64,000 nucleotides of DNA from CAVVUF01 sp963751425 (lineage in GTDB: Bacteria > Chloroflexota > Anaerolineae > Anaerolineales > UBA4823): NCBI GenBank assembly GCA_963751425.1, contig CAVVUF010000003.1:558001-622000 (forward strand), given 5' to 3'. Below, one piece after another: positions 9,110 to 17,205 of this stretch. The first letter of the stretch is position 1; every line of letters begins with the position of its first letter. The position numbers and the translations under genes were made by a program. Below the pieces are notes generated by a model. That model did no database searches. It had not been told where the DNA came from and was given only the letters and a program-made list of their open reading frames with translations.

Positions 9110-10750
9110 TTAGTAGTCCATTCCGCCACCAGGGGGCATGGCTGGTGCTTTTTCCTTCTCAGGAACATCCGTAATCAGGGCTTCCGTTGTGAGGATCATG
9201 GCGGCGATGGAGGCAGCGTTTTCGAGGGCGCCTCGGGTAACCTTGGCGGGATCAATCACACCGCCTTTGACCATATCCAGGTAATCTTCCTTGATCACAT
9301 CAAAGCCGATGTTCAGGTTTTTCTTTTCTTTCTGTTTGCGGCGGACGTTCTCCACAACAACAGAACCATCTTTACCGGCGTTCTCAGCGATCTTGCGCAT
9401 GGGAATTTCCAGGGATTTGCGGACAATGTTGACGCCGATCTGGGCATCTTCGCTATCCATCTTCATGCCTTCCAGGGCGGTCATGGCATTGATCAGGGCT
9501 ACACCACCACCGGGGACAATACCTTCTTCAACCGCGGCGCGCGTCGCAGAAAGAGCATCTTCAACGCGGTGCTTCTTTTCCTTCAGCTCGGTCTCGGTCG
9601 CAGCGCCAACACGGATGATCGCTACGCCACCGGAAAGCTTGGCCAGGCGTTCCTGGAGTTTCTCTTTGTCATAATCGCTGGTGCTCTTGTCGATCTCAAC
9701 CCGGATCTGCTCAATGCGTCCCTTGATCTGGGCGGCATCACCGGTACCACCGACAATGGTGGTGTCATCCTTGGTGACAACGACCTTCTCGGAGCGGCCA
9801 AGATCAGCAATGGTAGCCGTTTCGAGCTTGCGGCCGGTCTCGTCAGAGATCACAGTACCGCCAGTCAAAACAGCGAGATCTTGCAGCATAGCCTTGCGGC
9901 GATCACCAAAGCCAGGGGCCTTGATCGCCACAACGTTGAGCATACCGCGGATTTTGTTCAGGACCAGGGTAGCCAGGGCTTCGCCATCAACGTCTTCGGC
10001 AATGATCACCAGCTCGCGCTTGCCGACCTGGACCAACTTCTCCAGGATGGGGACAATATCAGCAGCGGCAGAGATCTTCTTGTCGTAGATCAGGATGTAG
10101 GCATCCGCAACGGATGCTTCCATATGCTCGGGGTCGCTGATGAAGTAGGGCGAAATATAGCCACGGTCGAACTGCATACCTTCCACATATTCGGTCTCGA
10201 ACTCGAGCCCCTTGGATTCTTCAACGGTGATGACACCATCTTTACCAACTTTGTCCATCACATCGGCGATCAGGTTACCAATGGCGCGGTCCTGAGCTGA
10301 AATCGAGGCCACATTGGCAATCTCGTCTTTGGTGGTGACTTCGATTGCCTGCTGATTGATTTTCTCAGCCACAGCCTTGGTAGCAGCTTCAATGCCACGC
10401 TTGAGCAGCATGGGGTTATAACCAGCGGCCAGGCTCTTCATACCTTCGGTAACAATGGCATGTGCCAGTACGGTCGAGGTCGTGGTACCATCACCGGCAA
10501 TGTCATTGGTCTTGGTGGCAGCTTCTTTGAGGAGCTGCGCGCCCATATTTTCAAAGGGATCTTCCAATTCAATTTCTTTAGCTACCGTAACACCATCATG
10601 CGTGATGGTGGGGGAGCCAAATTTTCGATCGATGGCCACATTGCGGCCTTTTGGACCGAGGGTTGTGACGACCGCGGTCGCCAAAAGATCCATACCGTGC
10701 TGCAAGCGACGGCGGGCTTCTTCAGAGAATTGTAGTTGTTTTGCTGCCAT
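9110..10750 (-). CDS. groL: Chaperonin GroEL
   Basis: 546 residues, typical 60-kDa chaperonin length. Diagnostic motifs are TTLGPKGRNV, DGVTVAKEIELEDPFENMGA, the ATP-site DGTTTSTVLA, the loop LKRGIEAA and the Gly/Met-type tail PGGGMDY. It forms the double-ring folding chamber that works with GroES encoded 25 nt upstream. The ATG has the RBS TAGGAG shortly before it. Control is by the CIRCE operator in front of groES, which implies an HrcA repressor encoded elsewhere. The complementary strand has a long open frame here, but it is a composition shadow. Confidence 0.98.
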   Translation of the reverse strand: MAAKQLQFSEEARRRLQHGMDLLATAVVTTLGPKGRNVAIDRKFGSPTITHDGVTVAKEIELEDPFENMGAQLLKEAATKTNDIAGDGTTTSTVLAHAIVTEGMKSLAAGYNPMLLKRGIEAATKAVAEKINQQAIEVTTKDEIANVASISAQDRAIGNLIADVMDKVGKDGVITVEESKGLEFETEYVEGMQFDRGYISPYFISDPEHMEASVADAYILIYDKKISAAADIVPILEKLVQVGKRELVIIAEDVDGEALATLVLNKIRGMLNVVAIKAPGFGDRRKAMLQDLAVLTGGTVISDETGRKLETATIADLGRSEKVVVTKDDTTIVGGTGDAAQIKGRIEQIRVEIDKSTSDYDKEKLQERLAKLSGGVAIIRVGAATETELKEKKHRVEDALSATRAAVEEGIVPGGGVALINAMTALEGMKMDSEDAQIGVNIVRKSLEIPMRKIAENAGKDGSVVVENVRRKQKEKKNLNIGFDVIKEDYLDMVKGGVIDPAKVTRGALENAASIAAMILTTEALITDVPEKEKAPAMPPGGGMDY

Positions 10751-10775
10751 AGTACATTACTCCTATCAAAATAAA

Positions 10776-11069
10776 TTAACCGACTATCGCGAGCAAGTCA
10801 CTCTCGCGCAGGATGAGCAGTTTCTTGCCATCCAACTTAATCTCTGTGCCAGAATACTTGGCAAACAGCACGATATCGCCAACTTTAACATCCAGCGGGA
10901 TGCGCTTTCCATCTTCGTCGCGATCACCAGGACCAACAGCCATCACGGTCCCTTTTTGGGGTTTTTCCTTAGCGGTTTCAGGGAGAACAATTCCGCCCGC
11001 GGTTATTTCTTCCTGTTCGACAGGCTCAATAACAACGCGGCTTCCTAACGGTTTGAGAGACATGGACAT
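10776..11069 (-). CDS. groES: Co-chaperonin GroES
   Basis: 97 residues from the chosen ATG. The open frame extends 13 codons further, but a perfect AGGAGGTGGA (11080-11071) lies five to six bases before the ATG at 11069, which therefore is the start. Family features include LKPLGSRVVIEP, the mobile loop EQEEITAGGIVLPE with its hydrophobic tripeptide, and the roof/closing segments VKVGDIVLFAKYSGTEI and LILRESDLLAIV. It caps the GroEL chamber. It is first in the groESL operon. Confidence 0.97.
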   Translation of the reverse strand: MSMSLKPLGSRVVIEPVEQEEITAGGIVLPETAKEKPQKGTVMAVGPGDRDEDGKRIPLDVKVGDIVLFAKYSGTEIKLDGKKLLILRESDLLAIVG

Positions 11070-11118
11070 ATCCACCTCCTGAGTAGAATTTGGGTTTTCG
11101 ATAGACACAATTTTTGAT

Positions 11119-11145
11119 TTAGCACTCGTTAGGATAGAGTGCTAA
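11119..11145 (-). promoter_or_regulatory. CIRCE operator (HrcA binding site)
   Basis: TTAGCACTC, nine bases, GAGTGCTAA: a perfect match to the CIRCE inverted repeat that HrcA binds to repress heat-shock operons. It lies between the -10 box and the groES start, inside the transcribed leader. HrcA is not encoded in this window. Confidence 0.97.
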
Positions 11146-11155
11146 ATCACAGCGA

Positions 11156-11184
11156 ATCTTACCCGGTATTAGCAGGTTCGTCAA
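11156..11184 (-). promoter_or_regulatory. groESL promoter
   Basis: On the minus strand TTGACG (11184-11179), a 17-bp spacer and TAAGAT (11161-11156). The predicted start of transcription falls only a few bases before the CIRCE element, the usual vegetative-sigma plus HrcA arrangement. Confidence 0.7.
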
Positions 11185-11273
11185 GAGGATCGTTAACGAT
11201 TTTATAAAACTCTGATATTTACAGCCTTTGAGAAGTCACCCAGAAAAAGGGCGGGGGAAGTTCACAGAGAAAT

Positions 11274-12739
11274 TTAGGGAGTACTATTCCCCATCAGAAG
11301 ACGGCATGTATCTTCAACCTCGGAAGCATTATCAATCAAGTTAACGTCATCAGGACGGAATTCGCGTAAAGATTGCATCAAAGCAAGAGATTTATCACAG
11401 TAACCATTCTTTGAATCAGAAAGGTAAGCCAGAACGGAGCCATAACGGATGTAATAATAAGCCACGGTAAGGTTGGTAAGGGGTAAGGGTTCAACCGGGT
11501 AACTGCACTGCTGCAGCTCAGCATCCGTATAACCCTGGTCAGGGTCGGGTGTGACCGTATCGACGCTGCATTGGAGCGATCCTTCCGTAATAAATTCTTG
11601 GGCGGCTGTATTCTCAACAGCGCTGCAGCCTTCTACCGCACAGAGCAAGGCAGGCAGCGCTGACTCGTAATTGCGCGCCTGGACATAAATACTGCCTAAC
11701 TGACCATAGGTATCGGCATTGGTTGGAGAGAAGCGCAGAGCCTTCTCAGCATTGCGCGAGGCTATGAAAAACTGCCCTTGCTGTGTATACGTTTTAGCAA
11801 TAGCAATGTAGGGCGAGGGATCTTGGATGCCCAATTGATCATTGATGCCCGCCGCTCGATCAAAGTAGCTTAACGCCGTTTCGTACAACGTGTCAGCTGT
11901 GCTGGGTGTCAATTCGTTATTGCCCAGGTTCCGATAGATCAATCCGATTCGCAGCAATAAAAAAGTCAGGTTGGGAGCCAGGTCAGAAGCTTTTTGATAT
12001 TCTTCAATCGCAGACCGGTAAAGCCCAAGATACTCCAATACCGTGGCATAAACGCGGTGCGTATCCATTAAATCTGGGCGCGTTGGACAGCTTGCTCAGC
12101 GTAACCTTGAGCTTGATCCCACTTCTGCTGGTCAAGGAGCACTTCAGCGTAATAAGCCAGGGCCAGGGCATTCTGAGGATCAAGCAGGTATGCCCGGTTA
12201 GCAGCCGATTCAGCTTCGGCAAGGTAAGCTTCGCGCTGATCTTCGCTAATCAGGTTGCTGGAAGCATTCCAATCCAGAACAAAAGCTTTGGTAGCCAGGA
12301 CAGTGCTGTCATCAGGAGACAAGTCAGCAGCCTGGCGGATATTATCACGCGCCTGCTCCAGGCGAGCCAGGCGCTCCTGATCAGTGCTCAATAGGCTCGA
12401 AGAGTAAGCCTGGATGCGCGCGAGCTCAGCGAGGATGCTTGGATTATCAGGCTGAATTTGCAAAGCCTTAAGGTAGGTGTCGATCACGTCTTCCTGCGAG
12501 GCAGGATCGTCCAATTTCCCTGCCTCAAAATAGACTTGCGCCTGCATGACATACGACTCGACCGAGCGAGTTGGTGTGGGGGTCGGGCTGAAAGGTGAAG
12601 CCACCAGACCTCGGTTAAACTGGAGGATGAACCAGAAGCCTGCCAGGATCAAAACGACGAACAAAAGAGTCCGGTAAGGATTCGAACGGGTCTTGACCGG
12701 GCGGAGATGATAATTCTTTCCTGAAATTTCGCGCGTCAT
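11274..12739 (-). pseudogene. TPR-repeat membrane protein, split by a one-base deletion
   Basis: Two abutting frames (12739-12068, 223 residues, and 12068-11274, 264 residues) together match the single neighbouring paralogue at 12741-13982. The N-terminal part has a membrane anchor (TLLFVVLILAGFWFILQF), a SPTPTPTRSVES linker and TPRs; the second part continues the TPR array. At the joint the paralogue has APNALETHR, and here the same segment reads APDLMDTHR if one C is added to the CCC run at 12076-12078, restoring one ~488-residue protein. The stop/start overlap TAATG could in principle allow coupled translation of two pieces, but an indel (real or sequencing error) is simpler. Tandem duplication explains the pair. 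Function unknown; probably an extracytoplasmic scaffold. Confidence 0.75.
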
Positions 12740-12740
12740 A

Positions 12741-13982
12741 TCAAGGCTCGGGGGTAACGGTCAATTCGGGCTGGGGAGTCCCTAACTGTTCCTGGCAATA
12801 AGTGATGCCTTCGTTCGCATTATAGAAAGCGGTCTGATCAGCAGCTATATTCTGTAATATCAATTGAAAAACCGGCACCGCTTCATTGCAGCGACCCTTC
12901 TTAGCCAACGCCAGGCCATAAAACGAGAAATACTCGTCTGCCACCCGACCTGGCTGCAAGGGTAAACCTTCCACATCCACACCTTCTGCTGTAGTCCCGC
13001 CCTGCACCGCGAGAGCCAGGTAAGTCAAGGCTTTATCCAACTCGCTGTTTTTGTAATACATAAAACCCAAGTTGCCATGCAAACGCGGATTCGAGGGATC
13101 AACTTTTACAGCTTGTTCGGCATATTGGACCGCTTTGCCAAACTGCCCCTGAGTAGCATAAGTGCGTGAGAGATCGGTTGGAATATCAGGATTCTCCGGG
13201 TTGAATGCGATGGCAGCTAACATCTCCTGAGAAGCCAGATCAAAATCGCCATTAATCCGGTACACTACTCCCAGGCTGTAATGCAGATCCCAAATCTTGT
13301 CATTGATCGCCAGGGCAGATTTATATTCCTGTATAGCGTCTGCATAGTTTGCAGTTGCATACAAGATATAGCCGCGTGCCCGGTGCGTCTCTAGAGCATT
13401 GGGAGCGAGATCGCGAGCTTTTTGGGACATTGAGATAGCCGTCTCAATGTCCTCATAATTCCCCTGGTCGACCAAGATTTCTGTGTAATATGCGTAAGCT
13501 GCAGCATTATTTGGATCTAGCTTCAGCGCCTCCTGGATACTGGCGATTGCTTCGGGATATTGTTCCATAAAATTCAACGCCCAAGCCTTAACAGCATGGG
13601 CATTTGAATTGTTGGGGTTGAGCAGGAGTGCATTCTCTGCGCTGGTTTTGGCATCTTCATACAACCCAGCGAAAACCTGCAGGCGGGCCATATCCACATA
13701 ATAAGCCGGGTTCCTGGGGTCAGCCAGGATAGCCTGTTTATAGGCAGCAATCGCTTGGGTAAGCTTGCCGTCTTGGAAGAGTGCATCCGCCTCATTCAAA
13801 AAAGACTCGGCGCTGCGCGTGGGGGTTGACGTTGGAATAAAAGGCGAGGGCATGGCTGGAACAACCACCTGGTTAAAGTACAAAAGACCCAGGATGACCA
13901 CGACCAAGAAACCGATCCGCCAAAAGCTGGGCCTGCGCCGGGCGCGCTTCGTCATATTCCATTTACTGCCACGCAGATACAT
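12741..13982 (-). CDS. TPR-repeat membrane protein (intact paralogue)
   Basis: 413 residues. After a basic start comes a membrane helix (WRIGFLVVVILGLLYFNQVVV), the linker PSPFIPTSTPTRSAESFL and about eight TPR units such as AIAAYKQAILADPRNPAYY, EAIASIQEALKLDPNNAAAY and KAVQYAEQAVKVDPSNPRLH. The TPRs should face outwards. The start at 13982 is supported by TAAGAT (13996-13991) eight bases upstream, giving a leaderless mRNA; the ATG at 13955 is the alternative. The stop is one base before the ATG of the frameshifted paralogue, so they form an operon. The shared linker sequence shows they arose by tandem duplication. Confidence 0.8.
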   Translation of the reverse strand: MYLRGSKWNMTKRARRRPSFWRIGFLVVVILGLLYFNQVVVPAMPSPFIPTSTPTRSAESFLNEADALFQDGKLTQAIAAYKQAILADPRNPAYYVDMARLQVFAGLYEDAKTSAENALLLNPNNSNAHAVKAWALNFMEQYPEAIASIQEALKLDPNNAAAYAYYTEILVDQGNYEDIETAISMSQKARDLAPNALETHRARGYILYATANYADAIQEYKSALAINDKIWDLHYSLGVVYRINGDFDLASQEMLAAIAFNPENPDIPTDLSRTYATQGQFGKAVQYAEQAVKVDPSNPRLHGNLGFMYYKNSELDKALTYLALAVQGGTTAEGVDVEGLPLQPGRVADEYFSFYGLALAKKGRCNEAVPVFQLILQNIAADQTAFYNANEGITYCQEQLGTPQPELTVTPEP

Positions 13983-14093
13983 ACATTTTTATCTTACCAG
14001 TAATTTCATAAGCGAGTCAAGGCGCAGGGCGTTAATGTTCGATGAATAAAGCTACTACCCAGCTACAAAATTTCCTGCTAGAATGATACCATC
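13983..14093. promoter_or_regulatory. Divergent leaderless promoters between TPR gene and trmD
   Basis: On minus, TAAGAT (13996-13991) is 8 nt from the TPR start at 13982. On plus, TAGAAT (14079-14084) is 9 nt from the trmD ATG at 14094. No Shine-Dalgarno precedes either start, so both mRNAs probably have 5' leaders of only a few bases. Confidence 0.5.
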
Positions 14094-14884
14094 ATGAACG
14101 GCGCCAAACGCTTTGAAGTCTTCTCGCTTTTTCCCCAAGTATTTGATCCCTACCTCGAAACCAGCATTCTCCAACGCGCCCGGCAGAACGGGCTGGTAGA
14201 GGTTCGCCTGCACAATATCCGTGACTGGACAACCGACCGCCACCATATTACCGATGACATGCCTTATGGGGGGGGCGGTGGGATGGTGATGAAGCCAGAA
14301 CCTATCTTCACAGCCGTGGAAAGCGTGTTGGGAGATCCCCCAGCGTGCCCGGTGATCTTGATGACTCCCCAAGGACACGTTTTAACCAAAAAGTTGCCCA
14401 AGAGCTGGCTGGACAGCCCGCCCTGGCACTGATCTGCGGCCGTTACGAAGGTATCGATGAACGCGTTCGCCAGCACCTGGTGACCGATGAGATCTCCATC
14501 GGCGACTATGTGCTCAGTGGAGGCGAGCTGGCTGCCTTGATCGTGATCGATGCGGTGACACGTTTGATCCCGGGCGTGCTGGGTGACCCGGATGGCGCCT
14601 GGGATGACTCGCATGCCATGGGCTTACTGGAATACCCTCACTACACTCGCCCGCCGGAATTCCGCGGCTGGGAAGTGCCAGAAACCCTGCTTTCGGGCGA
14701 CCATGGGCGGATTGCCCGGTGGAGGAGGGAACAGGCTTTGCTGCGCACCTGGCAGCGCAGGCCTGACTTGCTGGATTCGGCACCCCTGACAAAAAACGAT
14801 CGAGAATTTTTGAATGCCTTGGGGTTTAAGTCTTCACATGGGACGCGGATGAGCACTAACGATATTGGAGAAGAGAAAGAATGA
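14094..14884 (+). CDS. trmD: tRNA (guanine-N1)-methyltransferase, with an apparent frameshift
   Basis: TrmD methylates G37 of tRNAs reading CNN-type codons and prevents +1 slippage. The first frame (14094-14432) gives FEVFSLFPQVFDPYLETSIL and GGGGGMVMKPEP. The second frame, ending at 14884, gives ICGRYEGIDERV, SIGDYVLSGGELAALIV, LLEYPHYTRPPEFRG and WRREQALLRTW. Together they are a complete knotted SPOUT enzyme; the join is at ACCAAAAAG (14385-14392), where one added A or C restores HVLTKKVAQELAG. Since the gene is usually essential, a sequencing deletion is likelier than inactivation. The last ~17 codons and the stop lie inside repeat R1, so the original C-terminus was probably replaced just after FLNALGFK. 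Confidence 0.88.
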
Positions 14885-14926
14885 AGCGACAAAAAATCTC
14901 CGCGTTTTCCGCGTCCATCCGCGTCC
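14841..14926 (+). repeat. GACGCGGA-type hairpin repeat R1
   Basis: GGACGCGGATG (14841-14851) and its exact reverse complement CATCCGCGTCC (14916-14926) bound an 86-bp element with further CCGCGT words inside the right arm. The element contains the last codons and stop of trmD. The right half is nearly identical to that of R3. Confidence 0.8.
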
Positions 14927-14953
14927 AATTCGGTTCCGAATGGAGCTAACTCG

Positions 14954-15430
14954 ATGCCAGACAATTTCGATGATGGGACGCAGACGAGCACGGACGAGCG
15001 CGGAGATAAAAAATATGGCTCGCTATCACCAATAGAGCTCAAGCACAAGGATATAACCGATAAAATCTTGCATGCTTTCTTCAAAATTGTTTACCCACGA
15101 CTTGGATATGGGTTTTTAGAAAAAGTATACGAGAACGCTTTGGTAATCTCACTTCAAGAGAAGGGTTTGAAAGTTCGTCAACAGGAAAAGATCGCCGTTT
15201 ACTTTCAAGATCATATCGTGGGGGAATACTCTGCTGATTTATTGGTTGAAGAGGCAGTCATTGTAGAAATCAAAGCAGTGAGTTAAATCACAATTGATCA
15301 TGAGGCTCAATTATTAAACTACTTAAGAGCTACCCCTTATGAAGTTGGACTACTAATCAACTTTGGCCCCAAGCCCGATTTTTGCCGTAAAGTATTTGAT
15401 AACGATAGAAAAACGATCACTTGGAAGTGA
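14954..15430 (+). pseudogene. GxxExxY-family PD-(D/E)XK nuclease-like protein with in-frame stop
   Basis: The first 110 codons encode the PDDEXK_3/GxxExxY core: GYGFLEKVYENAL contains the G-x-x-E-x-x-Y signature, and GEYSADLLVE plus IVEIKAV give the Asp and Glu-x-Lys of the nuclease fold. A TAA at 15284-15286 interrupts the frame. The same frame then continues with HEAQLLNYLRAT, EVGLLINFG and a stop at 15430, exactly the normal C-terminus of the family. So a single nonsense change, or misread base, splits it. The N-terminal ~20 codons are made of repeat R2, and R1 and R3 flank the gene. Members are often found in multiple copies per genome next to such repeats; their function is not established. 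Confidence 0.8.
14976..15006 (+). repeat. GACGCGGA-type repeat R2 (left half only)
   Basis: GGACGCAGACGAGCAC followed by GGACGAGCGCGGA matches the left arm of R3 (15453-15482) with few changes, in the same orientation. There is no right arm. It is translated as the N-terminus of the GxxExxY protein. Confidence 0.7.
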
Positions 15431-15452
15431 GAAATGTGTTGTCTTTTTTATA

Positions 15453-15552
15453 GGACGCGGACGAGCACAGACGAGCGCGGATGATAATGGAGATGAGACA
15501 GATTTTATGATGCGACAACAAAAATCCGCGTTTTCCGCGTCAATCCGCGTCC
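15453..15552 (+). repeat. GACGCGGA-type hairpin repeat R3
   Basis: A 100-bp element beginning GGACGCGGACGAGCAC and ending CCGCGTCAATCCGCGTCC. The right half (from about 15511) shares almost all bases with R1, including a GCGACAA-type A-rich linker. The arms form an imperfect inverted repeat. It lies 22 bp after the end of the GxxExxY gene; open frames across it are not genes. Confidence 0.8.
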
Positions 15553-15642
15553 AATTAAGAGTGGTGCCGAGACACCCGACTGCCTTTGAACTGGGGCGCG
15601 TATGAGTCCGGAATAGCTAACTTAGTTATGGGAGGAAGCTAA

Positions 15643-15921
15643 ATGGATGAGTGGGAGTGTGTTGAAATTGGATATCATCATCCCTTAATGGTTATTCCAC
15701 CACAGGATGTTATCGATGTGGATTGGCTTGTGAAAATCTTGCCCAAGGCTAAAATAAGAACCGATCATATGTCATATCGTCTTTCCAATTTACCGACAAA
15801 ATCTGATGAAGATTTCTGGCTCGTTCTCAAAACTCTTATGAAAGAAGGTTGGCAGCCATTTCATTGGGATGGAAGTGCTGCGCAATGGAGTGTTACTGTT
15901 GCATTAAGACGGAAAAAATAA
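15643..15921 (+). CDS. Small hypothetical protein, DUF4177-like ending
   Basis: 92 residues, unknown. A good GGGAGGAAG precedes the ATG by about seven bases, so it is a real gene. The N-terminus WECVEIGY and C-terminal FWLVLKTLMKEGWQPFHWDG then WSVTVALRRKK recall the small DUF4177-type domain (start WEY, middle L-x-x-EGWE, end with a basic beta strand), though the match is distant. The base composition is more AT-rich than that of the neighbours, and the gene sits directly after the repeat/GxxExxY unit, so it may be an accession by transfer. It precedes the MFS gene by 30 bp and may be cotranscribed. Confidence 0.6.
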   Translation: MDEWECVEIGYHHPLMVIPPQDVIDVDWLVKILPKAKIRTDHMSYRLSNLPTKSDEDFWLVLKTLMKEGWQPFHWDGSAAQWSVTVALRRKK

Positions 15922-15951
15922 CCTGATAATCCATACTTTTTAGGAGATAAT

Positions 15952-17205
15952 ATGAAATTCAATTACGGAAAAATTTTCCTGCTCGGCTTCGGTTTCTTTG
16001 GCGTTAGCGTAATCTGGGGAGTTTACAATGCTTTCGTCCCGCTCTTCCTGGCGAATAAATTTGGGTTAGCACCTGTCTTCATCGGCTTCTTCATGACCCT
16101 GGATAACATTGCGGCCTTATTCATTCAACCGCCGGTGGGGGCATGGTCTGACCGGCTGCGCACACCCATCGGGCGGCGCATGCCTTTCATTCTAATCGGG
16201 GCACCGATCGGCGCCCTGGTCTTTGGATTGATCCCCCTGGCCAGCGTACTGCCTCTCTTTGTGGCTTGCACGACCACGCTGTTATTGAGCATGGCATTGT
16301 GGCGTACTCCTGTCGTGACCTTGATGCCCGACATCACCCCCTCGCAATTCCGTTCTCAAGCGAATGGTATTATCAACTTCATGGGCGGGGTAGGAGCGAT
16401 CATCTCCTTCCTGGGCGGAGCGACCCTTTACAAAATGAATCCTGCTTTCCCCTTCTGGATGGGCTCGATCCTGGTGATCGTCTCGGTCTTGCTGCTATTC
16501 ATCTTCATCCGCGAGCCTAAGGAGTATGAGAAGAGCGAAGAAAAGCCCAGTATGATCGAAAGCCTGAAAGACATTATTCATGATCAAGACAAAAGTGCCT
16601 TACGCTTGTTATCAGCTATCTTTTTCTGGTTCGTGGCCTATAATGGCATTGAGGCGTTTTTCACCCTTTACGCCAACAAATACCTGAAATTGGAAGAAGC
16701 CGATGGGGCGCGTTTATTAGGACAGTTATCACTGATTTTTGTGATTTTTGCCCTGCCCGCAGGTTATATCGGCAGCAGAGTTGGTCGTCGCAAAACAATC
16801 CTCACCGGGATCACGATCTTGACGCTGTGCATGCTGAGCATGTTCGTTATCGCGCCTGAGACTCTCATAATCCAGCTCACAAAACTCCCGATCCTGGGGG
16901 TTGTGCCTGTGATCGGAGTGATCCTGATGTTCGCCGGGGCAGGCTGGGCTCTGATCAACATCAATTCACTGCCCATGGTGGTCGATATGACCGATGCAAT
17001 CCGCTTGGGCACCTACACAGGCCTGTACTATCTATTTTCAACTTTGGCTGCTATCGCTGGACCTAATATCAACGGTTTGATTGCCCAATTTACCGGCAGC
17101 TACGCCAGCATTATGCTCTCGGGACCGATTTTTATGGCGATAGCGGCTTACTTGATGATCGGCGTACGGCGTGGTGAAGCTAAAATAATCCAACAGGAAT
17201 CGTGA
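15952..17205 (+). CDS. MFS transporter, glycoside/sucrose (GPH/SLC45-like) type
   Basis: 417 residues with twelve predicted helices. After helix 2 the loop GAWSDRLRTPIGRRMPF is typical of the GPH/SLC45-like group (D-R-x-x-x-x-GRR), and GSRVGRRKTIL is its repeat in the second half. LALWRTPVVTLMPDITPSQFRSQANGI is another group feature. These carriers usually bring in sugars or glycosides by proton symport; the substrate here is unknown. The ATG has TTAGGAGATAAT before it. The stop overlaps the start of the next gene (TGATG), suggesting coupled expression with the phosphatase-like membrane protein. Confidence 0.85.
   Translation: MKFNYGKIFLLGFGFFGVSVIWGVYNAFVPLFLANKFGLAPVFIGFFMTLDNIAALFIQPPVGAWSDRLRTPIGRRMPFILIGAPIGALVFGLIPLASVLPLFVACTTTLLLSMALWRTPVVTLMPDITPSQFRSQANGIINFMGGVGAIISFLGGATLYKMNPAFPFWMGSILVIVSVLLLFIFIREPKEYEKSEEKPSMIESLKDIIHDQDKSALRLLSAIFFWFVAYNGIEAFFTLYANKYLKLEEADGARLLGQLSLIFVIFALPAGYIGSRVGRRKTILTGITILTLCMLSMFVIAPETLIIQLTKLPILGVVPVIGVILMFAGAGWALININSLPMVVDMTDAIRLGTYTGLYYLFSTLAAIAGPNINGLIAQFTGSYASIMLSGPIFMAIAAYLMIGVRRGEAKIIQQES

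Noticed and set aside
9065..10300. 411-codon open frame on plus opposite groEL
   Set aside because: It runs antisense through a perfectly conserved groEL and resembles nothing; long antisense frames are common opposite GC-biased codons.
14345..14393. Separate start of a second protein at 14345 in trmD
   Set aside because: The residues before the KVAQELAG join do not match TrmD, and no RBS is present; it is the shadow of the other frame.
15363..15605. 80-codon frame across repeat R3
   Set aside because: It is mostly the tail of the GxxExxY gene read out of frame plus repeat sequence, with no RBS.
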